Positions 1 to 8,130 are shown, counted from the stretch's first letter. The stretch: 22,028 nucleotides of DNA from CAVORB01 sp963736235 (GCA_963736235.1 CAVTOR010000022.1:1-22028); one strand, 5' to 3'. Notes: generated from the letters alone by a model not told the origin. Program-made: numbers and translations.

Positions 1-1902
1 GATGTATTGCTCTACCTCTCCGCCGAGACCATGATCCGTTTTCGTGTGGACCGCTATGTACAGACCGGGCGCGCCACGACCAATACTTCGCAGTCGACAA
101 CGTCGAGATCGCCTACGTCCAGATCGACAATGATCTGGCGGCCAAGGGTTGCGGGCCCGCCGGACCCGGCGGCGCACCCGGCGCTTCCAGCGTGACCTTC
201 AAGGATGAGTTCGAGACGCGCGACTACGACAACAGCGACGGCAGTGCCGACTGGTCGGGTAATCCCTGGATCGAGATCGGTGATGACAACACGACCACCG
301 GCGGCGACATCGAGGTAACGTCGATGGCGTCGTTCAATACTGTCCCTCAACCGACAGCCGGTGCCTTCAGTTCGGCGCCTATGGCGATCTGAACAGCGCG
401 ATTGAGCGAGAGATGGACTTGAGCGGAGCGACCTCGGCAACCCTGACCTTCGACTATCGCCTGGTCGAGACGAATCCAAGAGGGTGCCGAGTATGCCCTG
501 GAGGTCTCTACCGACGGCGGCGCGAGCTGGGAGTCGCCCCCGCTGGCGACCTACAGCGCACCGACCGTGCATTTCGGCGAGAGCTTCGATCTGACCCCAT
601 ACGCCGCGCCGAATACAAGGATCCGCTTCAGGTTGACGGACACCGACAACGATGCTGAGCTCTTTATCGATAACGTCCAGATCGAGGCAACGTTCGATTC
701 CAGCGATCCCACGACCCCTTCGGTCACGGCACCCATGTGGCCGGCATCATCGCCGGCAACGGCTACGCTCTCCGCCGGACCTACCGCGGCGTCGCCCCCG
801 GCGCGGCTGATCTACTCGCCTGCGGGTGCTCGACGAGGACGGCCAGGGGCTGACTTCCGACGTCATCGCCGCCCTGGACTGGGTGCTGGAGAACGCCGAC
901 GCCGAGACATCCGCGTGGTCAACATGTCGCTCGGCAAGGCGGTCGAGGAGAGCGCCGCGAACGATCCGCTGGTGCAGGCCGTCGAGGCGGTGTGGGACGC
1001 CGGCATCGTGGTGGTCGGCCTCGGCCGGCAACTACGGGCGCGACGGCAACTTCACCATCACCAGCCCGGGCAACTCGCGCAAGGTGATCACCGTCGGCTC
1101 GCTCACCGACGAGGCACCGGCGACGACTTCAGCGACGACTATCGTCTCCACCTACTCCTCGCGCGGCCCGACCCTGCATCGACCATGTTCCTCAAGCCCG
1201 ACCTGATCGCCCCCGGCAACCGGCTGTCGTCGCGCCGATCGCCGGTGCAGCTCCAAGCTGAAGCGCGACACTGCCGGAGCGCCTGCGCCGCCTGCGACGC
1301 CAACTGGCAGCGAGGATTACCTGGAGCTCTCCGGCACCAGCATGGCGGCCGCCATGGTCTCCGGCGCCGCGGCCGCTGATGCTCGACAAGGACCCGAGCC
1401 TGAGCCCGGACACCGTCAAGGCGCGCCTGATGCGCTCGGCGCGCAAGATCGACGGCGACCCGACGGTCGACCGGCGCCGGCGTGCTCGACATCGAGGCGG
1501 CGCTGGCCGAGACCGGCATCATGCACCGGCCCGCCCTGTCCCCGCATGATGGCGCTGGGCACGCCGACGACGGCAGCCAGGTGGTGCTGGTCGAGGACAC
1601 CGGCTACCTCTGGGGCGGCGCCGAATGGGCGCTGCCGGCTACCTGTGGACCGACGGCTACCTGTGGAGTCCGACGGCTACCTCTGGAGCGACGGCTACCT
1701 GTGGTCGCGACGGCTACCTGTGGAGCGACGGCTACCTGTGGTCCGACGGCTACCTCTGGAGCGACGGCTACCTGTGGTCCGACGGCTACTGTGGAGCGAC
1801 GGCTACCTGTGGTCCGACGGCTACTGTGGAGCGACGGTTATCTCTGGTCCGACGCGGTGCCAGAACGTCGATCCGCTGTACGCCGACTCGCCGGGGCCAT
1901 GA
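1..1902 (+). pseudogene. S8 subtilisin-like protease A1, partial and frame-broken, with jelly-roll-like repeats and GYLWSD tail
   Basis: The 5' end lies outside the window and at least eight frame changes interrupt the gene. Read across frames, 1-700 encodes one partial and one nearly whole copy of a beta-rich domain. That domain starts with DEFETRDYDNSDGSADWSG and ends with an IDNVQIE-type motif. It runs directly into a subtilisin His box (GHGTHVAGIIAG, about 722-757). Then come the oxyanion Asn segment (SAGNYGRDG, about 1028), a Ser box (SGTSMAAAMVSG, about 1330-1366) and a GYLWSD array at 1637-1853. The Asp box (AVLDTG in paralogue A2) is not visible and must lie upstream of the window if present. 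The end is placed at the TGA of 1900-1902 (frame ending YADSPGP). The S8 core closely resembles A2 at 4188. The breaks look like single-base slips, so the gene may be intact in the organism. Probable role: secreted endopeptidase. Confidence 0.7.
1637..1853 (+). repeat. GYLWSD hexapeptide-coding tandem array (A1)
   Basis: About 13 units of 18 bp encode GYLWSD at the C-terminus of A1. Several units carry one-base changes in short runs; for example CTACCTG becomes CTACTG twice. These shift the frame while the next unit stays recognisable. That is the signature expected of homopolymer-type sequence errors or of slippage. Confidence 0.85.
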
Positions 1903-1994
1903 GCCTGCGACGACGACTGAAGCGGCAGCGGGCGGCTGGGTCGCCGTGCCGCCACCGCACGCCGGACAGGCATACGAGTTCGGAGCACAGAATC

Positions 1995-3795
1995 ATGTTC
2001 AAACCGCTGACCAAGAAACACCGGCCTGGCCCTGATCGGCGGCTCTCGGCCTGCTGAGCGCAGCGCTGCTGATCGGCCCTCGCGAGCAGCGGAGCCCCGC
2101 AGGCCTCATCATCCAGGGCGCGGACCTGGCCGGCCGCGCGGCGGTGCGGCCGTCGGCGGCGAGATCACCCACGAGCTGGCGATCATCCGCGCGGTCGGCG
2201 CCGAGCTCAGCGCCGCGCAGCTGGCGTCCTTGCAGCGCGTCAGCGGCGGTGCGCGTCTATGACGACAGTCCGGTGCAGACGGCGAAGCGGCCGACAAGGG
2301 TGCTGGAGTCCGCGACCGACAGCGTGACCACGGTCTCGATCGAGAGCGCGCGCACGGACACCGCAACCCTCGACACGGCGAGCGTCGACGGCACCGAGAC
2401 GGCCGCCGATACCGTCGCCAGCGACACCGGTCACGTCACCGTGGTCGGGGCCGATCCGCTGCACGCGCAGGGCATCACCGGCGCGGGCGTGACCCTGGCG
2501 GTGCTCGACACCGGCTTCTTCAACCAGAACTCCCTCACGCGCGACACCAGCCGTCAGGCGCGCATCCTGGCCCAGTACGACGCCATCGCCGGCGCCGAGG
2601 TCTACACCTGGGAGGACAGCGACGGCAGCGGTCATGGCACCCATGTCACCGGGATCGCCTCAACAGCGAGCTCGTCGCGGGAAGACCGGCTCACCGCGGC
2701 GTGGCGCCGGATGCCGACCTGGTGGTGGTGCGGGCCTTCGACGCCGACGGCTAGGGCAGCTACGCCGACGTCATTCGCGGCATCGACTGGATGGTGGCCA
2801 ACAAGGACGAGCTACGGCATCCGCGTGCTCAATCTCTCCTTCAGCGCCCCGCCGCAGTCCCACTACTGGGACGATCCCCTGAACCAGGCGGTGATGGCCG
2901 CCTGGCAGGCGGGCATCGTGGTGGTGGCCTCGGCCGGCAACACCGGTCCCGAGCCCATGACCATCGGCGTGCCCGGCAACGTGCCCTACGTGATCACCGT
3001 CGGGCGCCATGACCGACAACTACACCCCGGATGACCCGAGCGACGACCGTCTGGCCACCTTCTCCTCCGCCGGCCCCACCGTCGAGGGCTTCGTCAAGCC
3101 CGAGCTGGTGGCCCCCGGCGGGCACATTGTCGGCGCCGATGCACGACGACCGGCCAGATCGCCCTCGAGCATCCGGAGTTCTACGACGGCTCAGCCTTCT
3201 ACTTCACCATGTCCGGCACCTCCCAGTCGGCGGCGGTGGTCTCGGGGGTGGCGGCGCTGATGCTGCAGGCCGACCCGAGCCTGACGCCCGGACGACGTCA
3301 AGTGCCGGCTGATGGCCTCGGCCCAGGCCGCCAGCCGCCGACGGCAGCCCGCCTACGGCATCCTCCAGCAGGGCGCGGGCCTGGTGAACGCCTATGATGC
3401 GGTCTACAGCACGCGAGACGGGCTGCGCCAACCGGGGTCTGGACATCGCCGCGGATCTGGCCGGCGAGCAGCACTACGCCGGCCCGGTGCGCAGGGACGC
3501 GGACGGCAACTTCTACATCGAAGGCCCGGACGGCACCCTCTACAGCGGCAGCTTCCTGTGGAGCGATTCCTTCCTGTGGTCCGACAGCTTCCTGTGGAGT
3601 GATTCCTTCCTGTGGTCCGACAGCTTCCTGTGGAGCGACTCGTTCCTGTGGTCGGACAGCTTCCTGTGGAGCGACTCCTTCCTCTGGTCGGACAGCTTCC
3701 TCTGGAGTGATTCCTTCCTCTGGTCCGACAGCTTCCTGTGGAGCGACAGCCTCACCGAGACCGTCGGCATCAACATCTGGGTGCCGCAGGAGTAG
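1995..3795 (+). pseudogene. S8 subtilisin-like protease B1, frame-broken, with SFLWSD tail
   Basis: Paralogue of B2 (6018-7799). The ATG at 1995 has GGAG 9 nt upstream, the same arrangement as in B2. Across frames it encodes a signal-peptide-like leader, a prodomain (IIQGADLAG, then EITHELAIIRAVGAELSA), and the catalytic Asp box LAVLDTGFF (about 2495). It continues with the His box GHGTHVTGI (about 2630), oxyanion Asn in SAGNTGPEP (about 2935), the Ser box SGTSQSAAVVSG (about 3212) and eleven SFLWSD units. Around ten frame changes occur before about 3420 and none after. There is also an in-frame TAG at 2752-2754 where B2 has CAG (Gln). All catalytic motifs survive, so the breaks are either very recent or sequence errors. 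It follows A1 by 92 bp and ends just before a terminator, so A1 and B1 probably form one transcript. Confidence 0.75.
3550..3747 (+). repeat. SFLWSD hexapeptide-coding tandem array (B1)
   Basis: Eleven perfect-frame 18-bp units encode SFLWSD. At the DNA level the period is mostly 36 bp, because AGC/AGT serine codons alternate with TCC/TCG serine codons in successive units. B2 has the same unit number, 11. Confidence 0.95.
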
Positions 3796-3869
3796 CGCCA
3801 TCACCCCGCCGGCGGGGACGCAGGATCGCACCCCCCGCCGGCATACCGAATTCTGCGACCTGATACCTT

Positions 3870-3896
3870 CGCCCGGCCCAGCGCCGGGCGTTTTTT
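3870..3896 (+). terminator. Rho-independent terminator after protease B1
   Basis: A perfect 8-bp GC-rich stem (CGCCCGGC / GCCGGGCG) with loop CCAGC is followed by six T. It lies 74 bp after the B1 stop. The same stem and loop recur after B2 at 7878, so the terminator was part of the duplicated unit. Confidence 0.93.
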
Positions 3897-3967
3897 CGTG
3901 CTCGTCGTTGGCAAGGGACCTGTTCCACTCCGATCGTGGCCCCACCGAATTTTTTTCATCCGCCGCT

Positions 3968-4011
3968 ATTTCGAGACGTGCGCCGGAATTCCGGTGGACG
4001 CGCGCCGGAAC
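3968..4011 (+). promoter_or_regulatory. Candidate upstream activator sites for the A2 promoter
   Basis: ATTTCG-N10-CGGAAT (3968-3989) overlaps a second inverted repeat ATTCCG-N12-CGGAAC (3988-4011). The first site is centred about 140 bp upstream of the GG of the -24 element at 4118. An inverted repeat of the same form lies at the same distance upstream of the promoter at 11480. The geometry fits enhancer sites of a sigma-54 activator. Binding by the activator encoded at 12450 is an inference. Confidence 0.55.
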
Positions 4012-4062
4012 CTAGCGTCGGCGAGTGCTCCCTAACAACGTCTATTCCGTGTAATCCTGCGA

Positions 4063-4075
4063 AAAACGATTGATA
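4063..4075 (-). promoter_or_regulatory. IHF-like site
   Basis: On the minus strand the sequence is TATCAA-TCGT-TTT, which matches the IHF consensus WATCAA-N4-TTR at all positions but the last. It lies about 49 bp upstream of the -24 element, between the inverted repeats and the promoter, where IHF bends DNA at many sigma-54 promoters. Confidence 0.45.
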
Positions 4076-4116
4076 AACATAATGATTTTCTGGCCGTCTT
4101 TCGCCGTTCCACAGGT

Positions 4117-4132
4117 TGGCATCCGCTTTGCA
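4117..4132 (+). promoter_or_regulatory. Sigma-54 (-24/-12) promoter of protease A2
   Basis: TGGCATCCGCTTTGCA matches TGGCACG-N4-TTGCW except at two positions of the -24 block. It keeps the invariant GG-N10-GC spacing. The predicted transcript start is near 4143, giving a leader of about 45 nt before the ATG at 4188. Paired inverted repeats and an IHF-like site upstream strengthen the call. Confidence 0.72.
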
Positions 4133-4187
4133 AAGAAAGAGACCGAGCACAGTTTTTTCGATTCGAGCAACAGAAGAGGTGACGAAG

Positions 4188-5945
4188 ATGAAACCCCATA
4201 TCGCCAGTGCATTCACGGGCCTGCTGGTCCTCGTACTCGCGGCCCCGCTTGCCTTGGCAGGGGGGGATTCCGGGCGCATGAGCGAGCGTGCCCAAGCCGC
4301 GATCGCCGAGAACCCGAACCAGAAGGTCAAGCTCATCCTGACCTATCACAAGCGCCCGGACGTCGGCGACGAGGGCGAGGTCAGGGGCAAGGGCGGCCTG
4401 GTGCGCAAGTCCTTCAAGCTGATCCCCGGCCACGCTATCGAGATCCCGGCCAAGGCGGCGGCGAAGCTGCTGGAGCACAACCCCAATATCGCGCGCATGA
4501 GCCTGGACGAGCCGGTGAGAGGCGCGGCGTTCGAGTTGATCAATCAGCTCGATGGCACGTACTCGACCAGTGATGGCGATATCGTTCTTACCCAGTCGTC
4601 CAACACGCCGACCCAGAGTCTGCCTTCGTCCGTCGTCGACGGCACCGCCGGGCTCATCAATGTGCCCTACCGCGGCAACGGCGTGCGCGTGGCCGTGCTC
4701 GACACCGGCTTCAAGAGCCACAAGGACCTGTCGCCCGCCGGCGTTGTCTCGCTGGTCGGCCCCAAGTCCGACGACGGCTACGGCCACGGCAACCACGTGG
4801 CGGCCATCGTCGGCGGCACGGGCAAGCAGTCCAGCGGCCTGTACAACGGGGTCGCCCCGGATGCGGAGGTCTTCGCGGTCAAGGTGCTCGACGACGCCGG
4901 TCAGGGCCTGACCTCGGACGTGATCGGCGGTCTCGACCACGTCATCTCGATGAACCAGAGCTCCTGGCACATCCGCGTGATCAACATGTCCCTCGGTCAC
5001 CCGGTCTACGAGGCCGCGGCGGACGACCCGCTGGTGCAGGCCGTCGAGGCGATCTGGGACAGCGGTGTGGTCGTGGTGTGCTCCGCCGGCAACGCCGGAC
5101 GCGATGGCTACGGCACCATCACCAGCCCGGGCAACTCGCGCAAGGTCATCACCGTGGGTTCCATGACCACCTGGGGCGACAGCGATCCGGACAACGACAT
5201 CGTCTCCACCTTCTCCTCGCGCGGCCCCACCCGCATCGACCGCTTCGTCAAGCCCGACCTGATTGCCCACGGCAATCGGGTGGTCTCCATCAATGCGGCC
5301 AGATCCGGCCTCGAGAAGAACCACCCCGAGCGCCTGATCACGGCCCCGGGCGCGCGCAGTGCCGAGTACTTCCAGCTCTCCGGCACCTCCATGGCCGCGG
5401 CCGTGGTGACTGGGGCAGTGGCGCTGATGCTCGAAGAGGACCCCAGCCTCACCCCCGACACCGTCAAGGCGCGGCTGATGCGCTCGGCGACCAAGGCCGA
5501 CTTCTCGGACGTGTTCGCCACCGGTGCCGGCATCCTCGACATCCCGGCCACGCTCGCCCTGAACTACACAGCAAACCAGGCCCCTTCTCCGAAGGTCAAG
5601 CGCGACGAGGCGACCGTGCGCATGGGCTTCGAGGACACCGCTGCCCTTTGGGGCCACCCGCAATGGGCGCTGGGTTACCTCTGGTCCGACGGCTACCTGT
5701 GGAGTGATGGCGGTGTCGATGCCGACGGCTATCTCTGGAGCGATGGCTACCTGTGGTCCGACGGGTATCTCTGGAGCGATGGCTATCTGTGGTCCGACGG
5801 CTACCTCTGGAGCGACGGCTATCTGTGGTCCGACGGCTACCTCTGGAGCGACGGCTATCTGTGGTCCGACGGCTACCTCTGGAGTGACGGCTCGACCAGC
5901 AGTGACGGCTATCTCTGGAGCGACAACGTCCTGATCGCGGATTGA
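4188..5945 (+). CDS. Secreted S8 subtilisin-like serine protease A2 with GYLWSD C-terminal repeats
   Basis: The 585-aa product starts at the ATG preceded by AGAGGTG about 8 nt upstream. A start at 4116 would place the -24/-12 promoter inside the gene. Residues 1-25 form a signal peptide ending ALA-GG. Residues about 45-115 resemble an inhibitor-type prodomain (KVKLILTYH, then HAIEIPAKAAAKLLEHNPNI). The catalytic domain has Asp172 (AVLDTGF), His200 (GHGNHVAAI), oxyanion Asn302 (SAGNAGRDG) and Ser401 (SGTSMAAA). A linker leads to 14 hexad positions, 12 of them exact GYLWSD, ending at NVLIAD. The predicted role is an exported endopeptidase activated by prodomain removal. The function of the Trp/Asp-rich tail is unknown; surface attachment, substrate binding or a solenoid fold are possible. 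It is first in an A2-B2 unit with a 72-bp gap and a hairpin between the genes. Regulation by sigma-54 is indicated by the upstream elements. Confidence 0.92.
   Translation: MKPHIASAFTGLLVLVLAAPLALAGGDSGRMSERAQAAIAENPNQKVKLILTYHKRPDVGDEGEVRGKGGLVRKSFKLIPGHAIEIPAKAAAKLLEHNPNIARMSLDEPVRGAAFELINQLDGTYSTSDGDIVLTQSSNTPTQSLPSSVVDGTAGLINVPYRGNGVRVAVLDTGFKSHKDLSPAGVVSLVGPKSDDGYGHGNHVAAIVGGTGKQSSGLYNGVAPDAEVFAVKVLDDAGQGLTSDVIGGLDHVISMNQSSWHIRVINMSLGHPVYEAAADDPLVQAVEAIWDSGVVVVCSAGNAGRDGYGTITSPGNSRKVITVGSMTTWGDSDPDNDIVSTFSSRGPTRIDRFVKPDLIAHGNRVVSINAARSGLEKNHPERLITAPGARSAEYFQLSGTSMAAAVVTGAVALMLEEDPSLTPDTVKARLMRSATKADFSDVFATGAGILDIPATLALNYTANQAPSPKVKRDEATVRMGFEDTAALWGHPQWALGYLWSDGYLWSDGGVDADGYLWSDGYLWSDGYLWSDGYLWSDGYLWSDGYLWSDGYLWSDGYLWSDGYLWSDGSTSSDGYLWSDNVLIAD
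5673..5924 (+). repeat. GYLWSD hexapeptide-coding tandem array (A2)
   Basis: Fourteen 18-bp units: two GYLWSD, one degenerate (GGVDAD), nine GYLWSD, one degenerate (GSTSSD) and one GYLWSD. The DNA alternates CTC-TGG-AGC and CTG-TGG-TCC, so the true DNA period is 36 bp. Confidence 0.95.
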
Positions 5946-5960
5946 CGCGACGTGAACGGG

Positions 5961-5983
5961 CCGGTCGCTGACAAAGCGACCGG
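5961..5983 (+). promoter_or_regulatory. Intercistronic hairpin between A2 and B2
   Basis: A perfect 9-bp stem (CCGGTCGCT / AGCGACCGG) has a 5-nt loop GACAA. No T-run follows, so it is unlikely to be a full terminator. It could stabilise the A2 message, mark a processing site or set the A2:B2 ratio. The corresponding A1-B1 gap shows no equally clear stem. Confidence 0.6.
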
Positions 5984-6017
5984 TAACTGCCCTAAAGGAC
6001 CCACGGAGAATCGAGTC

Positions 6018-7799
6018 ATGTCAATCCAATCACGGACCGCGAAAGGCCTCGGCCTGGCTGCGCTGGGACTGGTCAGTGCGGCGGTGCTGATGGCCCTGTC
6101 GGGCGATGAGCCCGAGCAGGCCTACATCATCCAGGGCCAGAATCTGGCGGCGGCGCGCGCGGCGGTGCTCGCCGCCGGCGGCGAGGTCACCCACGAGCTC
6201 GGCGTCATCCGCGCGGTGGGGGCCGAGCTCAGCGCCGCGGAGCTCAAATCCCTGCGCGCCGAAGCCGGCGTGCGCATCTACGACGACAGGCGTGTGGAGA
6301 CCGCGAAGCGCCTCAAGACGCTCGAGGTCGTATCGACCGAAAGCGCGATCGCGGATGTCGAGACCACAAAGCTCGGCACCTTCGACGGCGTGACCTCAGA
6401 TGCCGAGACCTATACGCCCGGCACCTTCAGCGGCTACACGGAGCATCCCGCCCGGGTCGCGGCGGATCTAATGCACGCCGAGGGCCTGTTGGGCGACGGC
6501 GTGACCGTCGCGGTGCTCGACAGCGGGCTGCAATCGTGGCCGCAGATCACGAAGAACAGCGCGCGCCGATATCGGGTGCTGGCCCATTACGATGCGGTCT
6601 CCGATCGGCTGCTGAGCCGCTCGGCCTACAGCGACCAGAACGGTCACGGCACCCACGTCACCTCCATCGTGGCAGACCCGAGCACCGATCCGGCGACCGG
6701 CCGCTTCAACGGCATCGCCCCGAACGCCTCCCTGGTCGCGGTCAAGGCCTTCGACGAGCGCGGCCAGGGCAGCTATGCGGACGTGATCCGCGGCATCGAC
6801 TGGTTGGTGACCCACAAGGAGGAGCACGGCATCCGCGTGCTCAACCTCTCCTTCAGCGCCCCGCCGCGGTCGCACTACTGGGACGATCCGCTGAACCAAG
6901 CGGTGATGGCCGCCTGGGAGGCGGGGATCGTGGTGGTGGCCTCCGCGGGCAACGCCGGCCCCGAGCCGATGAGCGTCGGTGTGCCGGGAAACGTGCCCTA
7001 CGTCATCACCGTCGGGGCCATGACGGACAGCTACACGCCCGCCGAGCCGGGAGACGACGTGCTGGCGACCTTCTCCGCAGCGGGTCCGACGGTGGAAGGG
7101 TTCGTGAAGCCGGAAGTGATTGCCCCGGGCGGCCACGTCTACGGCATGATGGATTGGTTCGCGCGGATCGCCCAGGACCATCCGGAATTTCACGATGGCG
7201 GGCAGTACTTCACCATGTCCGGCACCTCGCAGTCCGCCGCGGTGGTCTCGGGGGTGGCGGCGCTGCTGCTGCAGGCCGATCCGACCCTGACCCCGGACGA
7301 CGTCAAGTGCCGGCTGATGGCCTCGGCGAACGCCGCCAGCGTCGGCGGCGAGCACGCCTACGGCATCCTGCAGCAGGGCGCGGGCCTGGTGAACGCCTTT
7401 GATGCGGTCTACAGCACCGAGACGGGCTGCGCCAACCAGGGTCTGGACATCGCCGCGGACCTCGCCGGTGAGCAGCACTTCGCCGGCCCGGTGCGCATGG
7501 ACGAGGACGGCGCCTTCTACCTCGAAGGACCGGACGGCACCCTCTACAGCGGCAGCTTCCTGTGGAGCGACTCCTTCCTGTGGTCGGACAGCTTCCTCTG
7601 GAGTGACAGCTTCCTGTGGTCAGACAGCTTCCTGTGGAGCGACTCCTTCCTGTGGTCGGACAGCTTCCTCTGGAGCGACTCATTCCTGTGGTCCGACAGC
7701 TTCCTGTGGAGCGACTCCTTCCTCTGGTCGGACAGCTTCCTGTGGAGCGACAGCCTGACCGAGACCGTCGGCATCAACGTCTGGGTGCCCCAGGAATAG
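6018..7799 (+). CDS. Secreted S8 subtilisin-like serine protease B2 with SFLWSD C-terminal repeats
   Basis: The 593-aa product starts at ATG 6018 with GGAG 9 nt upstream; earlier in-frame codons lack this site and would cover the intercistronic hairpin. A hydrophobic signal segment (about residues 8-31) is followed by a prodomain (YIIQGQNLAAARAAV, then EVTHELGVIRAVGAELSAAEL, about 36-85). The catalytic residues are Asp168 (AVLDSGL), His210 (GHGTHVTSI), oxyanion Asn312 (SAGNAGPEP) and Ser404 (SGTSQSAA). Residues about 475-512 link to eleven SFLWSD hexads, then a conserved cap ending NVWVPQE. B2 differs from A2 in prodomain type and repeat type, so the pair may have separate substrates or may act in sequence. 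A free-standing homologue of its prodomain is encoded at 10674. It ends before a hairpin and a terminator. Confidence 0.92.
   Translation: MSIQSRTAKGLGLAALGLVSAAVLMALSGDEPEQAYIIQGQNLAAARAAVLAAGGEVTHELGVIRAVGAELSAAELKSLRAEAGVRIYDDRRVETAKRLKTLEVVSTESAIADVETTKLGTFDGVTSDAETYTPGTFSGYTEHPARVAADLMHAEGLLGDGVTVAVLDSGLQSWPQITKNSARRYRVLAHYDAVSDRLLSRSAYSDQNGHGTHVTSIVADPSTDPATGRFNGIAPNASLVAVKAFDERGQGSYADVIRGIDWLVTHKEEHGIRVLNLSFSAPPRSHYWDDPLNQAVMAAWEAGIVVVASAGNAGPEPMSVGVPGNVPYVITVGAMTDSYTPAEPGDDVLATFSAAGPTVEGFVKPEVIAPGGHVYGMMDWFARIAQDHPEFHDGGQYFTMSGTSQSAAVVSGVAALLLQADPTLTPDDVKCRLMASANAASVGGEHAYGILQQGAGLVNAFDAVYSTETGCANQGLDIAADLAGEQHFAGPVRMDEDGAFYLEGPDGTLYSGSFLWSDSFLWSDSFLWSDSFLWSDSFLWSDSFLWSDSFLWSDSFLWSDSFLWSDSFLWSDSFLWSDSLTETVGINVWVPQE
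7554..7751 (+). repeat. SFLWSD hexapeptide-coding tandem array (B2)
   Basis: Eleven 18-bp units encode SFLWSD with mostly alternating AGY and TCN serine codons. Unit number and C-terminal cap (SLTETVGIN, then WVPQE) match B1. Confidence 0.95.
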
Positions 7800-7810
7800 C
7801 AGCTTGGCCT

Positions 7811-7847
7811 GGCGTCGGGGTTCGAAACGTGAGGGAACCCCGGCGCC
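7811..7847 (+). promoter_or_regulatory. Long hairpin just after protease B2
   Basis: A 13-bp stem with one G-U pair (GGCGTCGGGGTTC at 7811-7823, GAACCCCGGCGCC at 7835-7847) encloses an 11-nt loop. It starts 12 nt after the B2 stop and lacks a T-run. It probably protects the 3' end of the message or aids termination. Confidence 0.55.
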
Positions 7848-7877
7848 GTTGTAGCGCACAGCCTCCCTCCCGATACT

Positions 7878-7902
7878 CGCCCGGCCCAGCGCCGGGCGTT
7901 TC
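7878..7902 (+). terminator. Terminator after protease B2 (copy of the one at 3870)
   Basis: The 8-bp stem and CCAGC loop are identical to those at 3870-3890, but the T-run is broken (TTTCCTT). It should be weaker, so some read-through into the PilZ gene is possible. Confidence 0.8.
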
Positions 7903-8114
7903 CTTGATCGGCCCATCTCGGGTCGGTCGACGAGTTGTTGGGCAGAGCCGACGAAGCCGGGTTTCGGGTGCATCCCGTCCGCCGCGCTCCACCGCTAGGC
8001 GGTTTTCGATCGGGATGGCTGCCCGCGCGAAGTGTGAACGTCCTCACAAGCCCCGTTCGAGTAGTGAGAGCCCGGTCACGGATCTCGAACGCGGCGCGCG
8101 TCGCCCGGCGATTC

Positions 8115-8130
8115 GGGAACGGGGGTTGCT
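8115..8130 (+). promoter_or_regulatory. Possible sigma-54 promoter of the PilZ gene
   Basis: GGGAACGGGGGTTGCT keeps GG-N10-GC and TTGCT but differs from the -24 consensus at two positions (first T and fourth C). The predicted start is near 8141, about 52 nt before the GTG at 8193. No matching enhancer or IHF site was seen, so this is weaker than the elements at 4117 and 11480. Confidence 0.4.

Larger units (their letters stand above)
3796..4187 (+). other. Intergenic region with terminator and sigma-54 promoter region of protease A2
   Basis: No gene is supported in this 392-bp stretch. It holds the terminator of the A1-B1 unit (3870-3896), inverted-repeat activator-site candidates (3968-4011), an IHF-like site (4063-4075) and a -24/-12 promoter (4117-4132). 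The stretch from about 3940 to 4187 is more AT-rich than the flanking genes. Confidence 0.7.

Noticed and set aside
4060..4085. A sigma-70-type promoter in the AT-rich patch (CATAAT)
   Set aside because: No acceptable -35 hexamer at 16-18 bp; the patch is better explained as the IHF-like site of the sigma-54 promoter.
4116..4187. Extended N-terminus for protease A2
   Set aside because: It would include the -24/-12 element and put 24 polar residues before a clear signal peptide.
4032..5663. Long minus-strand open frame (543 codons) over protease A2
   Set aside because: It is antisense to a gene with full S8 motifs and has no recognisable domain; high-GC codon bias opens such frames. The same holds for the minus-strand frames at 6468-7478, 13035-14546 and 15722-17533.
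5673..7751. CRISPR-like or mobile-element reading of the direct repeats
   Set aside because: Units are contiguous 18-bp coding hexads inside protease genes without spacers, so they are protein repeats.
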